Shown here: positions 40,201-51,753 of the stretch, piece after piece | Numbering within the stretch: position 1 is the stretch's first letter | Layout: every line of letters begins with the position of its first letter | Assembly (NCBI GenBank): GCA_905250025.1 | Contig: CAJNOJ010000050.1 | Location: 374,135 to 438,134 of the forward strand | Direction: 5' to 3' | Length of the DNA stretch: 64,000 nt | DNA from: Adineta ricciae | Taxonomy: Eukaryota > Rotifera > Eurotatoria > Adinetida > Adinetidae | The notes under the pieces: model-generated | The model's input: the letters and a program-made list of their open reading frames with translations, nothing else | Told to the model about the DNA's origin: nothing | Database searches by the model: none | Position numbers and translations under genes: made by a program

Positions 40201-43200
40201 ACTGCTCTTGCTTACACGCACATCGTTATTAACAATGTATTTACCAATGGTCAAACCTACCATGTTGCCGGTGCTGTTGGTCTCTTGTCAAGAAATGTCC
40301 GAGTTATTAATCAAAGTCCAGCTTCCGAAAAGATGGGTTTCCGTGTACTTGTCACAGACTATGCAACAGATATCGTTGACACTGTTACAAATGATAATAT
40401 CTATACATACTACAAAGGTTATGCACGATTATCGAATACACAATTCATTGGCTTCGGTCAATTTGTCGATGCTCCCAACGAAGATAAACGTGAAGCTATT
40501 CACTTATACAATCTCGGTGATTGGAATGCATCACGACCAACTTATATTGACTCATGCTCGTTCGATACTGGCTACTATTCAGCGTAAGTATCGATTTTCA
40601 GATGCTTAGTGTTGATTCTATTTATTATTTCTGTGTGTCTATAGAATTGGTCTATGGGATTCGAATGGTATTCCTGTTACAAACAACGTTGTCTATCGAA
40701 CATATGAATCAGCTATTGTTGCTGCCGGCAAGAACAACATCATTCAGAAAAATCTTGTAGTAAGTAACTATTGGTCTGGTGAAGCTCAACCAGAATACGC
40801 TGCATTCAATATCAACAACGATGGTGCTATAATGTCACGAGATGCAGTCAGTGTTGTCATGAAGGTAGATTGATTTAGTAGAACGAATTTCAAGAGTTCA
40901 CTCATCCATTTCTCTTAGGATAACTTGGTCGTTGGTGCACAACGTCAAGCGTACCGTATTCAAGGAAATGCATGTCCAGGCGTCGTTTTACCAACTGACA
41001 TTGTCAACGATTACGATAACAATGAAGCTCATTCAGTTATGGCTGGTGTCAACATGTGGCCACACGATAAAGGCTTCGATTACGATACCGGTAAGTGATT
41101 CGAAGAAAGATCATACTTATCGCAATGAATCCTCCTTTTAGATTGCGTTTTGATCAAGGGTTTCAGGTAAGTTTCTCACTGTCTTGTTTTGTATCTAAAT
41201 ATCTTTGATTGATATGATTGTATTTTTGAATAGCACCTACAAAGCATGGTACTACGGTTTATACATCAACACTGAGCACAACATTATCGTCGACTCGTGC
41301 AAAGTAGCTGACAGCAGTGTCGGTATTTTTACCTTCGTTCTTGGTCCACCATGTAAATATCTTCAACACAACACTGAAATCAATCCTATGATGATTAACT
41401 ATCAATCTTTGCCTTTTAGCGACGTCACATGAATTTGGTAACAACTCAATCACCATCCGTAATTCAGTAGTCATCGGTGCTATCACACAAAACGATTGTA
41501 ACGACACTCCAGATCCAAATACATTGAGTGCCGTTAACAGTTTAACCGCAGTTCCTCGTGTATCAGCATCATCAACAAATGATGGAAATCCAGGTGGACG
41601 TACAGGTATTTCGTTCCCATACTTTTCACGTGACAATATGATTCCACGCCATCCGTATACAAGTATCGGTGCTTATCCATGCAGTAAGTTGATTCGTTAA
41701 TGTCTTCCCAACAATCACATCACTCTCATTTCTAGTTGACGGTATCATGACCATTACTAATGTTACATTTGCATTCTTCAATGATGTTTGCTCACGTCGT
41801 GATATTGCTATTCAAGTTTCACAAAACAATGATGATGGTCAACACCCGGTTACAATAACTAAAGCCTCGGTTTACAATACAGCAACATCCAATTTAGTAT
41901 TTAACGGTCGACCGAATCTTGATGTTGTCGATCCAAGCGATTGTGTTGGTAAGAACGGATATGAATACGATTCTTGGACTTATTACTAATCGATATTTGT
42001 TTCCATTTAATCAATTTTAGATATGGATTGTGATGGTCTGAAGAAAAGTTTACTCATTGATACAGATGGTACATTCTTTGGTCAACCATCAACTGCTTTC
42101 TCGCAAGCCGAATATCTATGGGGTAAATTGATAGACATCATCGAGTTGTACATATTCATATCCTTGATCTAACTCTTCTTTTCAGGTAATCAAGCTCATG
42201 GCGTTGGTGATTTCCGTATTCCAAAGGTTGTATTGGCTAATCAAACTGGACAAATGATTAACATCAATACTCAATATCCAAATCGTGGTATTGGTCATTC
42301 ATCGGCATGTACTTATCAAGCATCCTACCAAATGTACTTATGTCCAAACGTTGTCGATTATCGTATGTTAATTATTGAAAGCATGGATGCAGATACCGAA
42401 ACACGACGACTCTCGCCAGTTGCTGTTCTTTCTGATAACGGTTATATTGATCTTATCAACGGTCCACAAGATCACGGTTGGTGCAATGGTTATACATGTC
42501 AAAAACGTGTGTCAACATTTATGGCATTAGTCGAAGGAGGACACCATTATGATATTTATCTATCAAGTACAACACCCGATCACATGCGCTTCCGTTTACT
42601 CAATGCTGATTCAACAATCGCCACTTCATTAGGTCTCTATTACACTTCATTACAACAAATCGATGTTTACGCTAATGATGTTTATGTTTCACCAACAAAT
42701 CGGGATAATACTTACTCATACCTAATGCTCACAGATCAACCATCGGGTGTCACCTTAGCGTCGGCAGCCGGCACAAATTACTTCAATAGGTAAAAGCGTT
42801 ATACTTGTTTTTTTGTTGATACCTAAATGCTAATATTTACCTTCGGTTCATTTAGAACAACACAGGTAGCATCATTCTTGATCAATGGTGCTACAGTCAT
42901 CGATTTGAAGATTTCGGAACTCATCGTTCTTACCTTTGGTTTACCAGCTACTACACCATCAGCATTCTTTACAACAAATCTAGTTAACAATTTGGCTGCT
43001 TTACTCGGTGTTTCTGCTGATAAGATTCGACGTGTCAACATCATATCGGCTAATAACGATACGTAAGTATTTGTAAAATCTGGATTCAAATTTGTAAATG
43101 AATTCTTCTATGTACATTTGCAGTCGTGTCCGTCGTCAAGCTGTTAATGTTCAAACTATCACCTTACGTGTTGAAATTCGCAATGATCCACCACAAATTT

Positions 43201-44997
43201 TATCTGTCGGTAATCAAACATCGTCTGATGAAATCGCCAATATTACATCAGCTATCATCAATGGATTCCAATCAAATGAAACACAACAAACATGGGCAAA
43301 TCATCCTTCAACCGGTGGTGCATATCCTCTGCATCTCAGTGTTCAAGAACCACAAAGTCAAGATACAGTCGCATTATCAGTCATCAGTCAATTGAAATTA
43401 ATAACTTCGCCATCATCCTGTCGTTTACAATCACCATGTGATGTTCAACCAAAACTTGTTGCGTATGATGCATCAGGCAAAGTCATCGACAAACTAGGCT
43501 CAACCGACCAACCATGGCAAGTAACTGCTATTGTTGTCGGTCAATCAGGTATCAATCTCATTGGTCCAGTTGCTAACTATGTCAATGGACAAGCAAATTA
43601 CACAAACTTCGGTATAACAGCTACTGGTTCATATCGTATTGAATTTCGATTCGTTACACCAAATGGTGTCAGCAAGTAAGCATCGATTCTTCAATGTCAA
43701 TTAATTGAAAATTGCATCTACTCTTCCTTTTAGTGCGTTTGTCGCAAGCGCTAACTTAGTCGTTAGCTCATCGTCAGTATCAGTTTCTGATCCTGTCCTA
43801 GCTGCTAGACAATCAGACAAGCTTGATATCGTTAGCGTCAATCAAACATTCAATCTCTCAGTTGTCATCGTTGATAAAATCTCCAAAGCTAAAATCGGAA
43901 ACATTCAATGGAGCAGTTTTACATGGTCAGCCGTTGTTTCACTTTACAGTTCACTACAGTATAAGAGAAATGGGTCCTTAATTCAATCCCCATCATCAGC
44001 AATTGTTGTTGATACAACAGCGGGTACAATAACAGCAACAAATCTCGCAATCGATGCTGTTGGTATGTATATCGTTAAAGTTGAACTGCGATCATCCAAC
44101 AATCTGTATGTTATTCCAATGACATCGAACGGTATTCTCGTGAAGGAAGCATCAAGTAAGTCATTGATTGCGTTTGTTTTTACGTATTCAAACTAAATGT
44201 TTCGTTTTTGATAGCCGTCATCCAAGTATATACTGGTTATCCACCATCAAATATTACATTCAAAGGTGACTATGACGAACTGGTAAACACTGGTCGCGAT
44301 GAAATTACACGTGCGTCAATTTACAATCTTCTCAAATACAAATACGGAATTCCAGTTGTCAGTGATATCGTCTTGAAGAAAGGTTTGTTACTGAAGTTCA
44401 TTTTCTTGACGGTATTCTTGATTATGTTTCTATTTTATAGGTAGTGTCATCGGTGGCTTCGAAGTTGCCGTGGATAGTATCAACGATGCCGCTAAGACTC
44501 AAGCTGCTGTCCAAAGTTTGACAAGTGATGATACTGGAGCTATCGACGGTCTTACAGTTCAATTAGTAAACATTGAAGGTAAAACAACAGTGGCCGCATC
44601 AAGTGAATCCGATAACAGCAAAGTTGGAATGATCGTCGGTATTGTTATTGGCGTTCTTGGTGCAATTGCAATCGCCGCTGGCTCAGCATTTGGTATTCAT
44701 AAATATCAAGCGAAAAAGAAAGGTCAACGTCTTATCAATGCAAACGATGAAGAAGCTTCCTTATCCAATAATCAATCAACACCAAATAATGCTAACGCAC
44801 CACAATCGAATAACAATGGTTCAAATGTAACACGTCGTGCCTCAGTTACACCACCTGGTGTTTCACAATCAACTATTAATGTTGGTCAACAATCGTCGGC
44901 TAGTGGAAACCGAGCTGGATCCGCTGGTATCAGCGTTACTGGAATCGAACTCGAAACTAAACCACTTGCTTCAATGACACCTGTCCGAATTCAATGA
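28262..44997 (+). CDS. Fibrocystin-L (PKHD1L1)-like giant membrane receptor
   Basis: Single-pass surface protein of several thousand residues (estimated), in dozens of exons with introns near 60 bases. ATG 28262 opens a signal peptide (MSLITVAILLLLTVKFA). A fibronectin-II/kringle-like module follows (CVFPFNYNG, TWSKC; 28504-28770). Then come about 13 IPT/TIG domains between 29190 and 36290, each with a ...SPxxGxxxGGxxxTITGxxF... opening, interrupted by a PA14 domain (about 30140-30620). A second FN2-like module lies at about 31680-31790, a cupredoxin-like segment at 33540-33900 and a third FN2 at 33990-34125. A G8 domain (SPWTWGG...) sits at 36325-37060 and a second at 39460-40310, each followed by right-handed beta-helix sequence. 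The region near 42850-43160 ends in RVRR. One transmembrane helix (GMIVGIVIGVLGAIAIAAG, about 44630-44700) and a short polar tail end at 44997. The order matches PKHD1L1; the FN2 modules appear extra. Confidence 0.9.
43125..43136 (+). other. Furin-type cleavage motif RVRR in the PKHD1L1-like protein
   Basis: The exon starting after the acceptor at 43123 codes RVRR-QAV, a proprotein-convertase consensus (R-x-R/K-R), placed in the stalk before the transmembrane helix. Cleavage is inferred from the motif only. Confidence 0.5.
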
Positions 44998-45136
44998 TCG
45001 CATTAAACTCGATAAATAATCGTTTCAAAATCTAAACATTTCATTAGTTCACACATATCTTCTCTTCGTATTAAACTGTCTCTCTAGTTCTTCCATTTTA
45101 GTTTTCCTCATTCATTTCTCCTCTACTTAGTTTCCA

Positions 45137-45142
45137 AATAAA
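45137..45142 (+). promoter_or_regulatory. Polyadenylation signal AATAAA of the PKHD1L1-like gene
   Basis: A canonical AATAAA lies 140 bases after the stop codon at 44997. It lies only 60 bases from the stop codon of the converging gene. Confidence 0.65.
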
Positions 45143-45170
45143 TGCACAATCATAGCTTAAAAGCATAGAT

Positions 45171-45176
45171 TTTATT
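45171..45176 (-). promoter_or_regulatory. Polyadenylation signal AATAAA of the 45198 gene
   Basis: TTTATT on the plus strand reads AATAAA on the minus strand, 22 bases beyond the minus-strand stop. With the plus-strand signal at 45137 the two 3' ends would overlap. Confidence 0.6.
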
Positions 45177-45197
45177 ACGATTGAGGAGAGTACAACA

Positions 45198-47465
45198 TCA
45201 TTTGGCTATTGTTCGTCGAATACAACTCATGAACTTCCTCCAATACCCTTGTTTTTTCATTGGAAATTGAAGCACATACGACGAAGCGTTCTTCTCATCT
45301 ATTGCACTTGTGCTCTGTTGTTGATGGGTACTCATGGAATTAACATAAGGAGTTAACGGTTCATCGTTTTCATTAGTGAGAGTATCTCTAATCTTTATTT
45401 CTCCTTCTGCACTGCGTGGCCCTTCGATAACTTTGAATGACGAAATATTATCTGCAAGAGTATGAGTAGCCAGTTGAATGTTCGGCGAAGTAGGAATTTG
45501 ATAATTCGAAGAATTATACGAATAAAATCTATTGATACTTTCGTTCACTGCCTGTTGGTTACTTAGTCCCGGATCAATGCTACTCGATTTGAGTAGATCG
45601 TTTTTTGTCAGTTTTAACGATCTCATTGATAGAGGAGAACTTTTGTATGACATGTTCTCGTCATACAAAATGTTTCTTTTCGATACAGACCGTGCAGACG
45701 AATCAACATAACCAGCCTGAAAAGTTGACACTATCCTGGATTAATCGTGTGATATACATGATAGTTTGCTCACGTTTATTTGGCTAAGATTTTGCTCATC
45801 ATCGTTCTGTAAAGTATTTGAAGTATTTCTTGCGTCTTTCACATTGGTTTCGGATTGAAGCATTTCTCGAGAACGATTGATGCTCACTGATTTGTTCAAA
45901 GCTGGTGATAAATTTGAAGTTTCTGGAGGCATTACGTTTAACGCTATCTTTCATGGAGTTCGATAGCCAAAGTTTTGATCTAACAAACCTGTTTTACTGT
46001 TCTTGTACGAACTAGATTGTTTTTCATTCAGATGGGAAGATGTACGACGTAAAATACTATTATTCGACAATGTCGAAGCAGGTAAATCTTCAACACGAGG
46101 CGACAATCGTTCATTACTGGTCGATCCCATCAAACGATCTATTATAAAATGAGTGAGATCGAAATTTATCACACAACTTACAGATCATAATTCATGTTAC
46201 ATACCATAGATAGAGTTAAGTTGTATAGATTGTTGTGGCGATATAGTATAGCTATCACTCATACTGTCGGGCTCGTGTACAGAGACTGAATTTGCTGATG
46301 GTTGTCGAGTTTTCCTTTTGCTTGCTGCACTAATAGAGATTGTCTACTATATTCTATTGGCAAAAAAACACTACTTCTCGATGCAGTGATGTTAAGTCTC
46401 GCTGGTTGTGACGGCGAGGATCGATTTTTGAATGATTTTGTCACTTTTTGATACTTATTATCAATAGGGGAGACTTCGTCATGCACGAAAATTTTTTGAG
46501 ATCGTTGATTTTTCTTTTTATTCGATAAGCATCTCGATCGGCTTGCCGGTTTCTGTTTACTACCATGATATCCTAGCTTTCGACGAACTTTCTCATCTTT
46601 AATTCCAAATACCAAACCGAAAACATTATCACTTTCACCCAATGACTCTATTTGGTTTAAAACTGACCATGGAATAGACATTGGATTATCGATAGTATGA
46701 ATTGAGTTCATACATGGAGATGCATCGGGTACGATCGATTGGTGACACTAAAATTTCGTGAAACCAATCTTTCAGTAGAAAATACATGAGTAACGGAGTG
46801 CTAACCTACTTGAGGATTGCAACGTCGATTGATGCAATCCATACACGACTGAAGAATTCTTTCCAAGCGATTCAGTAGTTGTGAGAAGATGATGTTTGGT
46901 GATGGATCAGAGCATCTTTCTGTTTGTTGTTGTTGTTGTTCACTCAAACAATGAATAAGTGACGCAAGTTCTCGAAGAATCAATGAGATGTCAAAAGTGG
47001 CGATGGTTTCAGGACTACGATCGATCTCTGCAAGCAACATTAGACGAAGTTGATAGATACGTTCGGCGATGTCTTTGATTTTCGTCAACTGTAGATACGA
47101 TTGAAATTGTTCATACGATATCATTGATGAAAGATAAACTAAAAATTCATCGAGAAAACCAACAAGTTTTTCTAAAAGAAGCACAATGACATGTTGTTCT
47201 TCCAAGGCAAATTCGTCGTTCCTGATTAGTCTAATCAGTACAACATATATTTCGAGAATATCATATCAGAAAATACACACGAGTTAGCATCTGTGTAATT
47301 CGATCCAGTTAATAGTGAACCAAATGCGGTATTGTAAGGATATTCAGGAAAACAATCGTAGTGTCTCTTGGCTTTTATCTGATCAAGTCGCAGTTGATAT
47401 TGCCATGGATTGAGATCTGGTGAGGACTGATTCGAGCAACTCAACGATGAATGTTTTGAAAACAT
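45198..47465 (-). CDS. Unrecognised serine-rich protein with a helical N-terminal domain
   Basis: ATG 47465 begins MFSKHSSLSCSNQSSPD, and a 62-base intron (GTGTGT...CAG) joins in frame (DANS|NDEFALEEQH). The next exon is strongly helical (VIVLLLEKLVGFLDEFLVYL, then DIAERIYQLRLMLLAEIDR, ISLILRELASLIHCLS), with a five-glutamine run and a cysteine-rich end (CMDCINRRC). The following exons are long, Ser/Asn-rich and basic (HGSKQKPASRSRC, KSFKNRSSPSQPARL), typical of disorder. The C-terminus is short and basic (KKQGYWRKFMSCIRRTIAK), stopping at 45198. I do not recognise the family. The layout (helical bundle, long disordered tail, basic cysteine-containing end) could suit an adaptor with membrane contact, but that is only a guess. 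It converges on the PKHD1L1-like gene. Confidence 0.7.
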
Positions 47466-50013
47466 GATGTTCAATTGTCAAGTTTTCAGATTTCTGTCTG
47501 TAATAGTTATGAGAATTTCGAAAAAAAAACGAACTAAAAGATGCAGTTGAAAACCATAGTTACACTTAAACGCTAACTATTTTCTTCTTATTTATCTAAG
47601 TATCATTGAATCAGCTGCACAAATAGGTTTCTCTCATACTTCAGTTTTATTTAGATCAATAAAGCATTATAAAACAAAGCACATATGCTTCTTCAGGTAA
47701 CGAATGAATGATGCCCATTAGCAGAACTATATTCAAACAGAATGAGAACTAACAAAACAAGTCACAAAGATCGGTTTCTAATATCGAAAATCAGATCATT
47801 ATTTAAGCTAGTAGAACACTGTTCGATTTATCTAAGATGTTGTTCATTGGAAACGTCATGCACATATTAAAGAAATATTTGCTCTTATGTGACGACTGCA
47901 CTTTGTTTTTAACATAAATGTTTGTTAAAGACGACAACACTTTTAACAGTTTTGGAACTCAAACTGTCAAACACGCAGCAGTATTTTTATTAATTACGTC
48001 GTTGACGTCGTCGTACTTTGCGATCGATAGTAAGCTATTTTTACCCATCAACGTTGCAGTCTTTTGTTCGTGACTGAATTCTAACGGTAAAATACTTAAT
48101 TATAGATTTATTCTATTGAACAGCGACAATCGTTCTCTGTTAACATATTTTTATTTAGTTTTCTCTTACAGTGAGTTAACTACTTCTTAAATGAACGAGA
48201 AAACAATGAAGTGACACTCAATGCTTTTTATCAGGCATGACGTATTCATATTGAATTACGAGAAGAGGTTTAATTTGCTTCTTGAGACATTTTGATAGTA
48301 AATGCCAGAACCTTCAAGACGGATAGCATTGAACGAATAAAAATATTCGATTAGTTTACGATTTGAACATATCGTCTCAATACAGAGAGATCCATCTATG
48401 AGTGTCGTTTTTGTATTTTCATAGATAAACACTTTTCCGAGCACTAGTCAGAACAAGATCATGCATATGTATGCAAAACAATTGTAGAAGTCTCGGTATA
48501 CATCACGATATTTTACTTTCAACTATTATGCATACTAGGAGAAGAAGAAGCTTTGATTAGGACATTTTTCTTTCATGTAGAACTTTTCTCACTTTTCATA
48601 CTTTCAGAAAAACCTTAAAACGTGCCTTTAGTATTAGTGGTTTTTTTTATTAATACGCACTAGTGTGACACGAGCTCGAAAAAACGTTTAATTGTAATAT
48701 GCTATTCCGTTCTTTCCATACCGGAAGTCGCGTAGAGATGATTCACCTACGACAACACGAATATATAGATGTTTCCTCGATAACATCTGCTATTTGTTCC
48801 TTCAATGTTGACGAAAGGATGTATTTTAAGGGAACAAGACATACCATAACTCACAGACTTGAATATTTATTCAAATAACAGATGATTTTCTGCTTAGTTG
48901 TGTTTTATCGTTCAGAAGTCAGGAAACTCTCCTACGATAGATTAAAAGTAAATAGGTTGAAAATCTTCCCCAATTTTTATTAATCTGTCCTCTATATAAT
49001 CTAAGTCATTTTTTTGTAATAGTTGGCCTTTATTAGAAAACATGATGACATGGAAGTACAGATAGATTGTAGTTTTCTAGCATAGCCAACCAAGTCGAAA
49101 TATTCAGTTATCAAATTTCCTATTTTTTTAATTATCAGGAGGTTTTTTTGCTTATTCATCAGCTGTGGATAGGATACCAATGACACGCACGGTTTTAGTC
49201 ACTACTTCGTCGTGGTCCTGGACGATGTGCAAATCTTCTAAAAGCCTCGAACATAGAAGAAAATTACGTCCGGTAAGTGACTATTGTTATTCGTAAGACT
49301 TCTTATCTAATAAATTACTCAGCACTATTCCATTCATTTGACTTCGATCAATAAAATAGGGTGATTCAACTTATAGAAATTCGAAGCAGTGTTCCAGAAC
49401 ACGGAATCGGAATAATGGAAACTATTGCAGGCTGCATGTTAATATATAATGCCATATGGTAATCAACCGTAATAGATTAGTTCGTCTTACCGAGGTTTTT
49501 CTAGTCTCACGGTGAGGAAAGAGCATCCGGAAAAGTTCCCAGTCGTTAGTATCTATCGGCTTTAAATCTTATGCGATCGTCGTACAAGCAGTTAAAAATA
49601 GAAAGTTTTTCTGTATTGATTAATTTCTGTCGATGTCTCCTCAGAGTATTCTATCTCGCGAGTACATCTACAAGTTATCGGGACTGTAGAATTCAATTTT
49701 TTTAAGGTAAGAGGTATTATTAGTTTAGTTCATTGAATCGTTTCACATCTGGATTATGAAAAACACATCCTTATGCTGGGAGCTTTCGCATTCTAGTATA
49801 CATATATCTATATATATTTGCTGTACTCTATTACATTTCTTCTCACCGATATGTTTGACAATAATAACATTTATTAGCATAGTGATCGAGCGATTTTCAT
49901 AACACTGGTACATTCGACATAACATCATAAACTGAATTAATGAATTTGTTTTCCTATTCTTGCTCTCGTATTACACGGTGGGCTTCTCCATTGTAGATCA
50001 TTTCAAATTCATC
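47466..50013. other. Intergenic region with one possible small exon
   Basis: About 2.5 kb of AT-rich sequence. The only coding-like item is 49180-49272 on the plus strand: ATG followed by 31 open codons ending exactly at GTAAGT. No partner exon found. Other open frames here are short and AT-driven. It includes upstream regions of the 47465 gene (minus) and the GPCR (plus). Confidence 0.5.
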
Positions 50014-51120
50014 ATGTACACAGAAAGAAACAGTTCAAACAATTCCACCGCGTCGTGTACGTTCAACGTTTCGTTATTTCTTCGTTATGCTGGCACATCT
50101 GTCGTTGTATTTGGTTTACTTGGGAATTTCCTGTCAATCTTAGTTTTTAGTCGCAAAACACTACGTTCTCGTTCGTGTTCTATCTACTTTTTAGCCTTAA
50201 GTGTCAGCGACGTTCATGTGTTACTTGGCTATACGATTGAAACTCTTCTTTCTTATGGTTTCAATATTCAATTATTGTCATATCCATTGATGTGTAAATT
50301 AATTATTTTTCTTATTTATGCATCAACGGATATTTCAAATTACCTTCTAACATTGGCCGCCATTGATCGTTGTATTCTCGTATCAAACTATTCCGTGCGT
50401 TTTCGGTTCTGTCGAAAATCAACAGCAAAGCTGACTGTCTTAATAGTTGTTCTCGTATTTAGTTTAATTAACAGTCACATCCTGATCGGTTTTCATGTCG
50501 ATGAAACCGGGTCATGTTTGCTAATGAACACCACCTACAGTTCATTCTACACTAATTATTATGATTCATACATCGACATTATTAAAACTGTTCTTTTACC
50601 CTTTCTCATTATATTTATCTGTAATATATTTATTATCATCAAGTACACCCGACGAATACACTTCTCGATGGCTAAAATTTCATCGAAACGAAAAAGTCGT
50701 CGACGACGTGAAAAAGATCGTCAGTTAACCTGGTTTCTACTATCAACATCGATTTTATTCATACTTCTATCCTTACCGTCGGAAATCAATGATTTCATTC
50801 GTCCACATCTGAGTTCGAATTTTCAAAACATCTACTCCTGCCAAATCCTGACATGCGCGACAATGCTTATCCTGATACATCAAATCAATCATGCATCACA
50901 TTTCTATGTTTATACATTAACGGGACCAATATTTCGAAAAGAATTTCAAAGATTAATTTGTTTATCTCCAAAACAACCGAGAAAAAAAGATTTTCTAATC
51001 CATTTACAACAACCGTCGTTAACATTGAATGTTTCACCGCAGTACGATTTGGATATTCATCAAGTAAATAATTCGCACATTCCACATAGTAGTAATTCAT
51101 CTGCGTATGTAAGTTTTTAA
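50014..51120 (+). CDS. Rhodopsin-family GPCR, FMRFamide-receptor-like
   Basis: Single-exon receptor of 368 residues from ATG 50014, with seven predicted membrane helices. The N-terminus has several N-glycosylation sequons (NSS, NNST, NVS). TM1 carries GLLGNFLSILVF (the class-A Asn), TM2 LALSVSDVHVLLGY (the conserved Asp), and TM3 ends in AAIDRCI in place of the DRY/ERY motif. A very basic third loop (KRKSRRRREKDRQ) precedes TM6 (FLLSTSILFILLSLP). TM7 reads INHASHFYVYTLTGPIFRKEF, where NPxxY is replaced but the FRxEF helix-8 start remains. The cytoplasmic tail is about 50 residues. It most resembles the divergent invertebrate neuropeptide (FMRFamide/thyrotropin-releasing-hormone-like) receptors. 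The ligand cannot be told. An in-frame extension upstream of 50014 has no ATG. Confidence 0.85.
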   Translation: MYTERNSSNNSTASCTFNVSLFLRYAGTSVVVFGLLGNFLSILVFSRKTLRSRSCSIYFLALSVSDVHVLLGYTIETLLSYGFNIQLLSYPLMCKLIIFLIYASTDISNYLLTLAAIDRCILVSNYSVRFRFCRKSTAKLTVLIVVLVFSLINSHILIGFHVDETGSCLLMNTTYSSFYTNYYDSYIDIIKTVLLPFLIIFICNIFIIIKYTRRIHFSMAKISSKRKSRRRREKDRQLTWFLLSTSILFILLSLPSEINDFIRPHLSSNFQNIYSCQILTCATMLILIHQINHASHFYVYTLTGPIFRKEFQRLICLSPKQPRKKDFLIHLQQPSLTLNVSPQYDLDIHQVNNSHIPHSSNSSAYVSF

Positions 51121-51753
51121 AGTAGTATTTAAAAACTGAAATAAAATCAAATAAATATCGACGAGATTGTCATCGCTCAACGGCCACTTAGAAGAGAATG
51201 AACATATTCAAATACTTTTGTTTCCAAGTTCGATTCTCCTCGAGAGTGGTGATTAAAACGATGTGTATGTGTATCATCAGTCTGTTCTTAACCTGTTCGA
51301 ATGTTCGAATGTTTCACATCTGCTCCGTTTCATTCGTTCTTTTTTTTTGTCTCTCTCTCTTTCTCATCGATTCAACGAATTCAATGAAGCGGAGCGAATT
51401 GACAAAAGAAAGAATGAAACGAACACAGTTGATCAACATACATATCAGAGATATGACAAGCGTGTAGACACCGATTCGAAAATGAGACTCGAGTGTGATC
51501 GATGTGCACTCAACGAAACGATTTAATGGTTAAATGAAAAGTAAATTATAGGATGACAATAGACAGATATCGAATGATAGATAGAGAATATGAAAAAGCA
51601 TGACATCTTGTCAACGTTATCAGCAATTATTCGTCATAATTAACGAACTATTTTCGTTTGCTGAAGACTCATCTCATACGATTTGAAATGTTCCCATAGA
51701 AAGGTGATTTTTGTTGATATTTCATGATTGCAAAGCTTAGGAAAACATCGCTT
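51121..51753. other. Convergent spacer between the GPCR and the GPAT-like gene
   Basis: No gene recognised. Open frames at 51198-51526 are low-complexity (C/T-rich) and lack support. It presumably holds both 3'UTRs. Confidence 0.6.

Noticed and set aside
28262-44997. Possibility that the IPT part and the G8/beta-helix part are two genes
   Set aside because: Exons run on in frame without a stop/start gap, and the combined order equals the known PKHD1L1 architecture.
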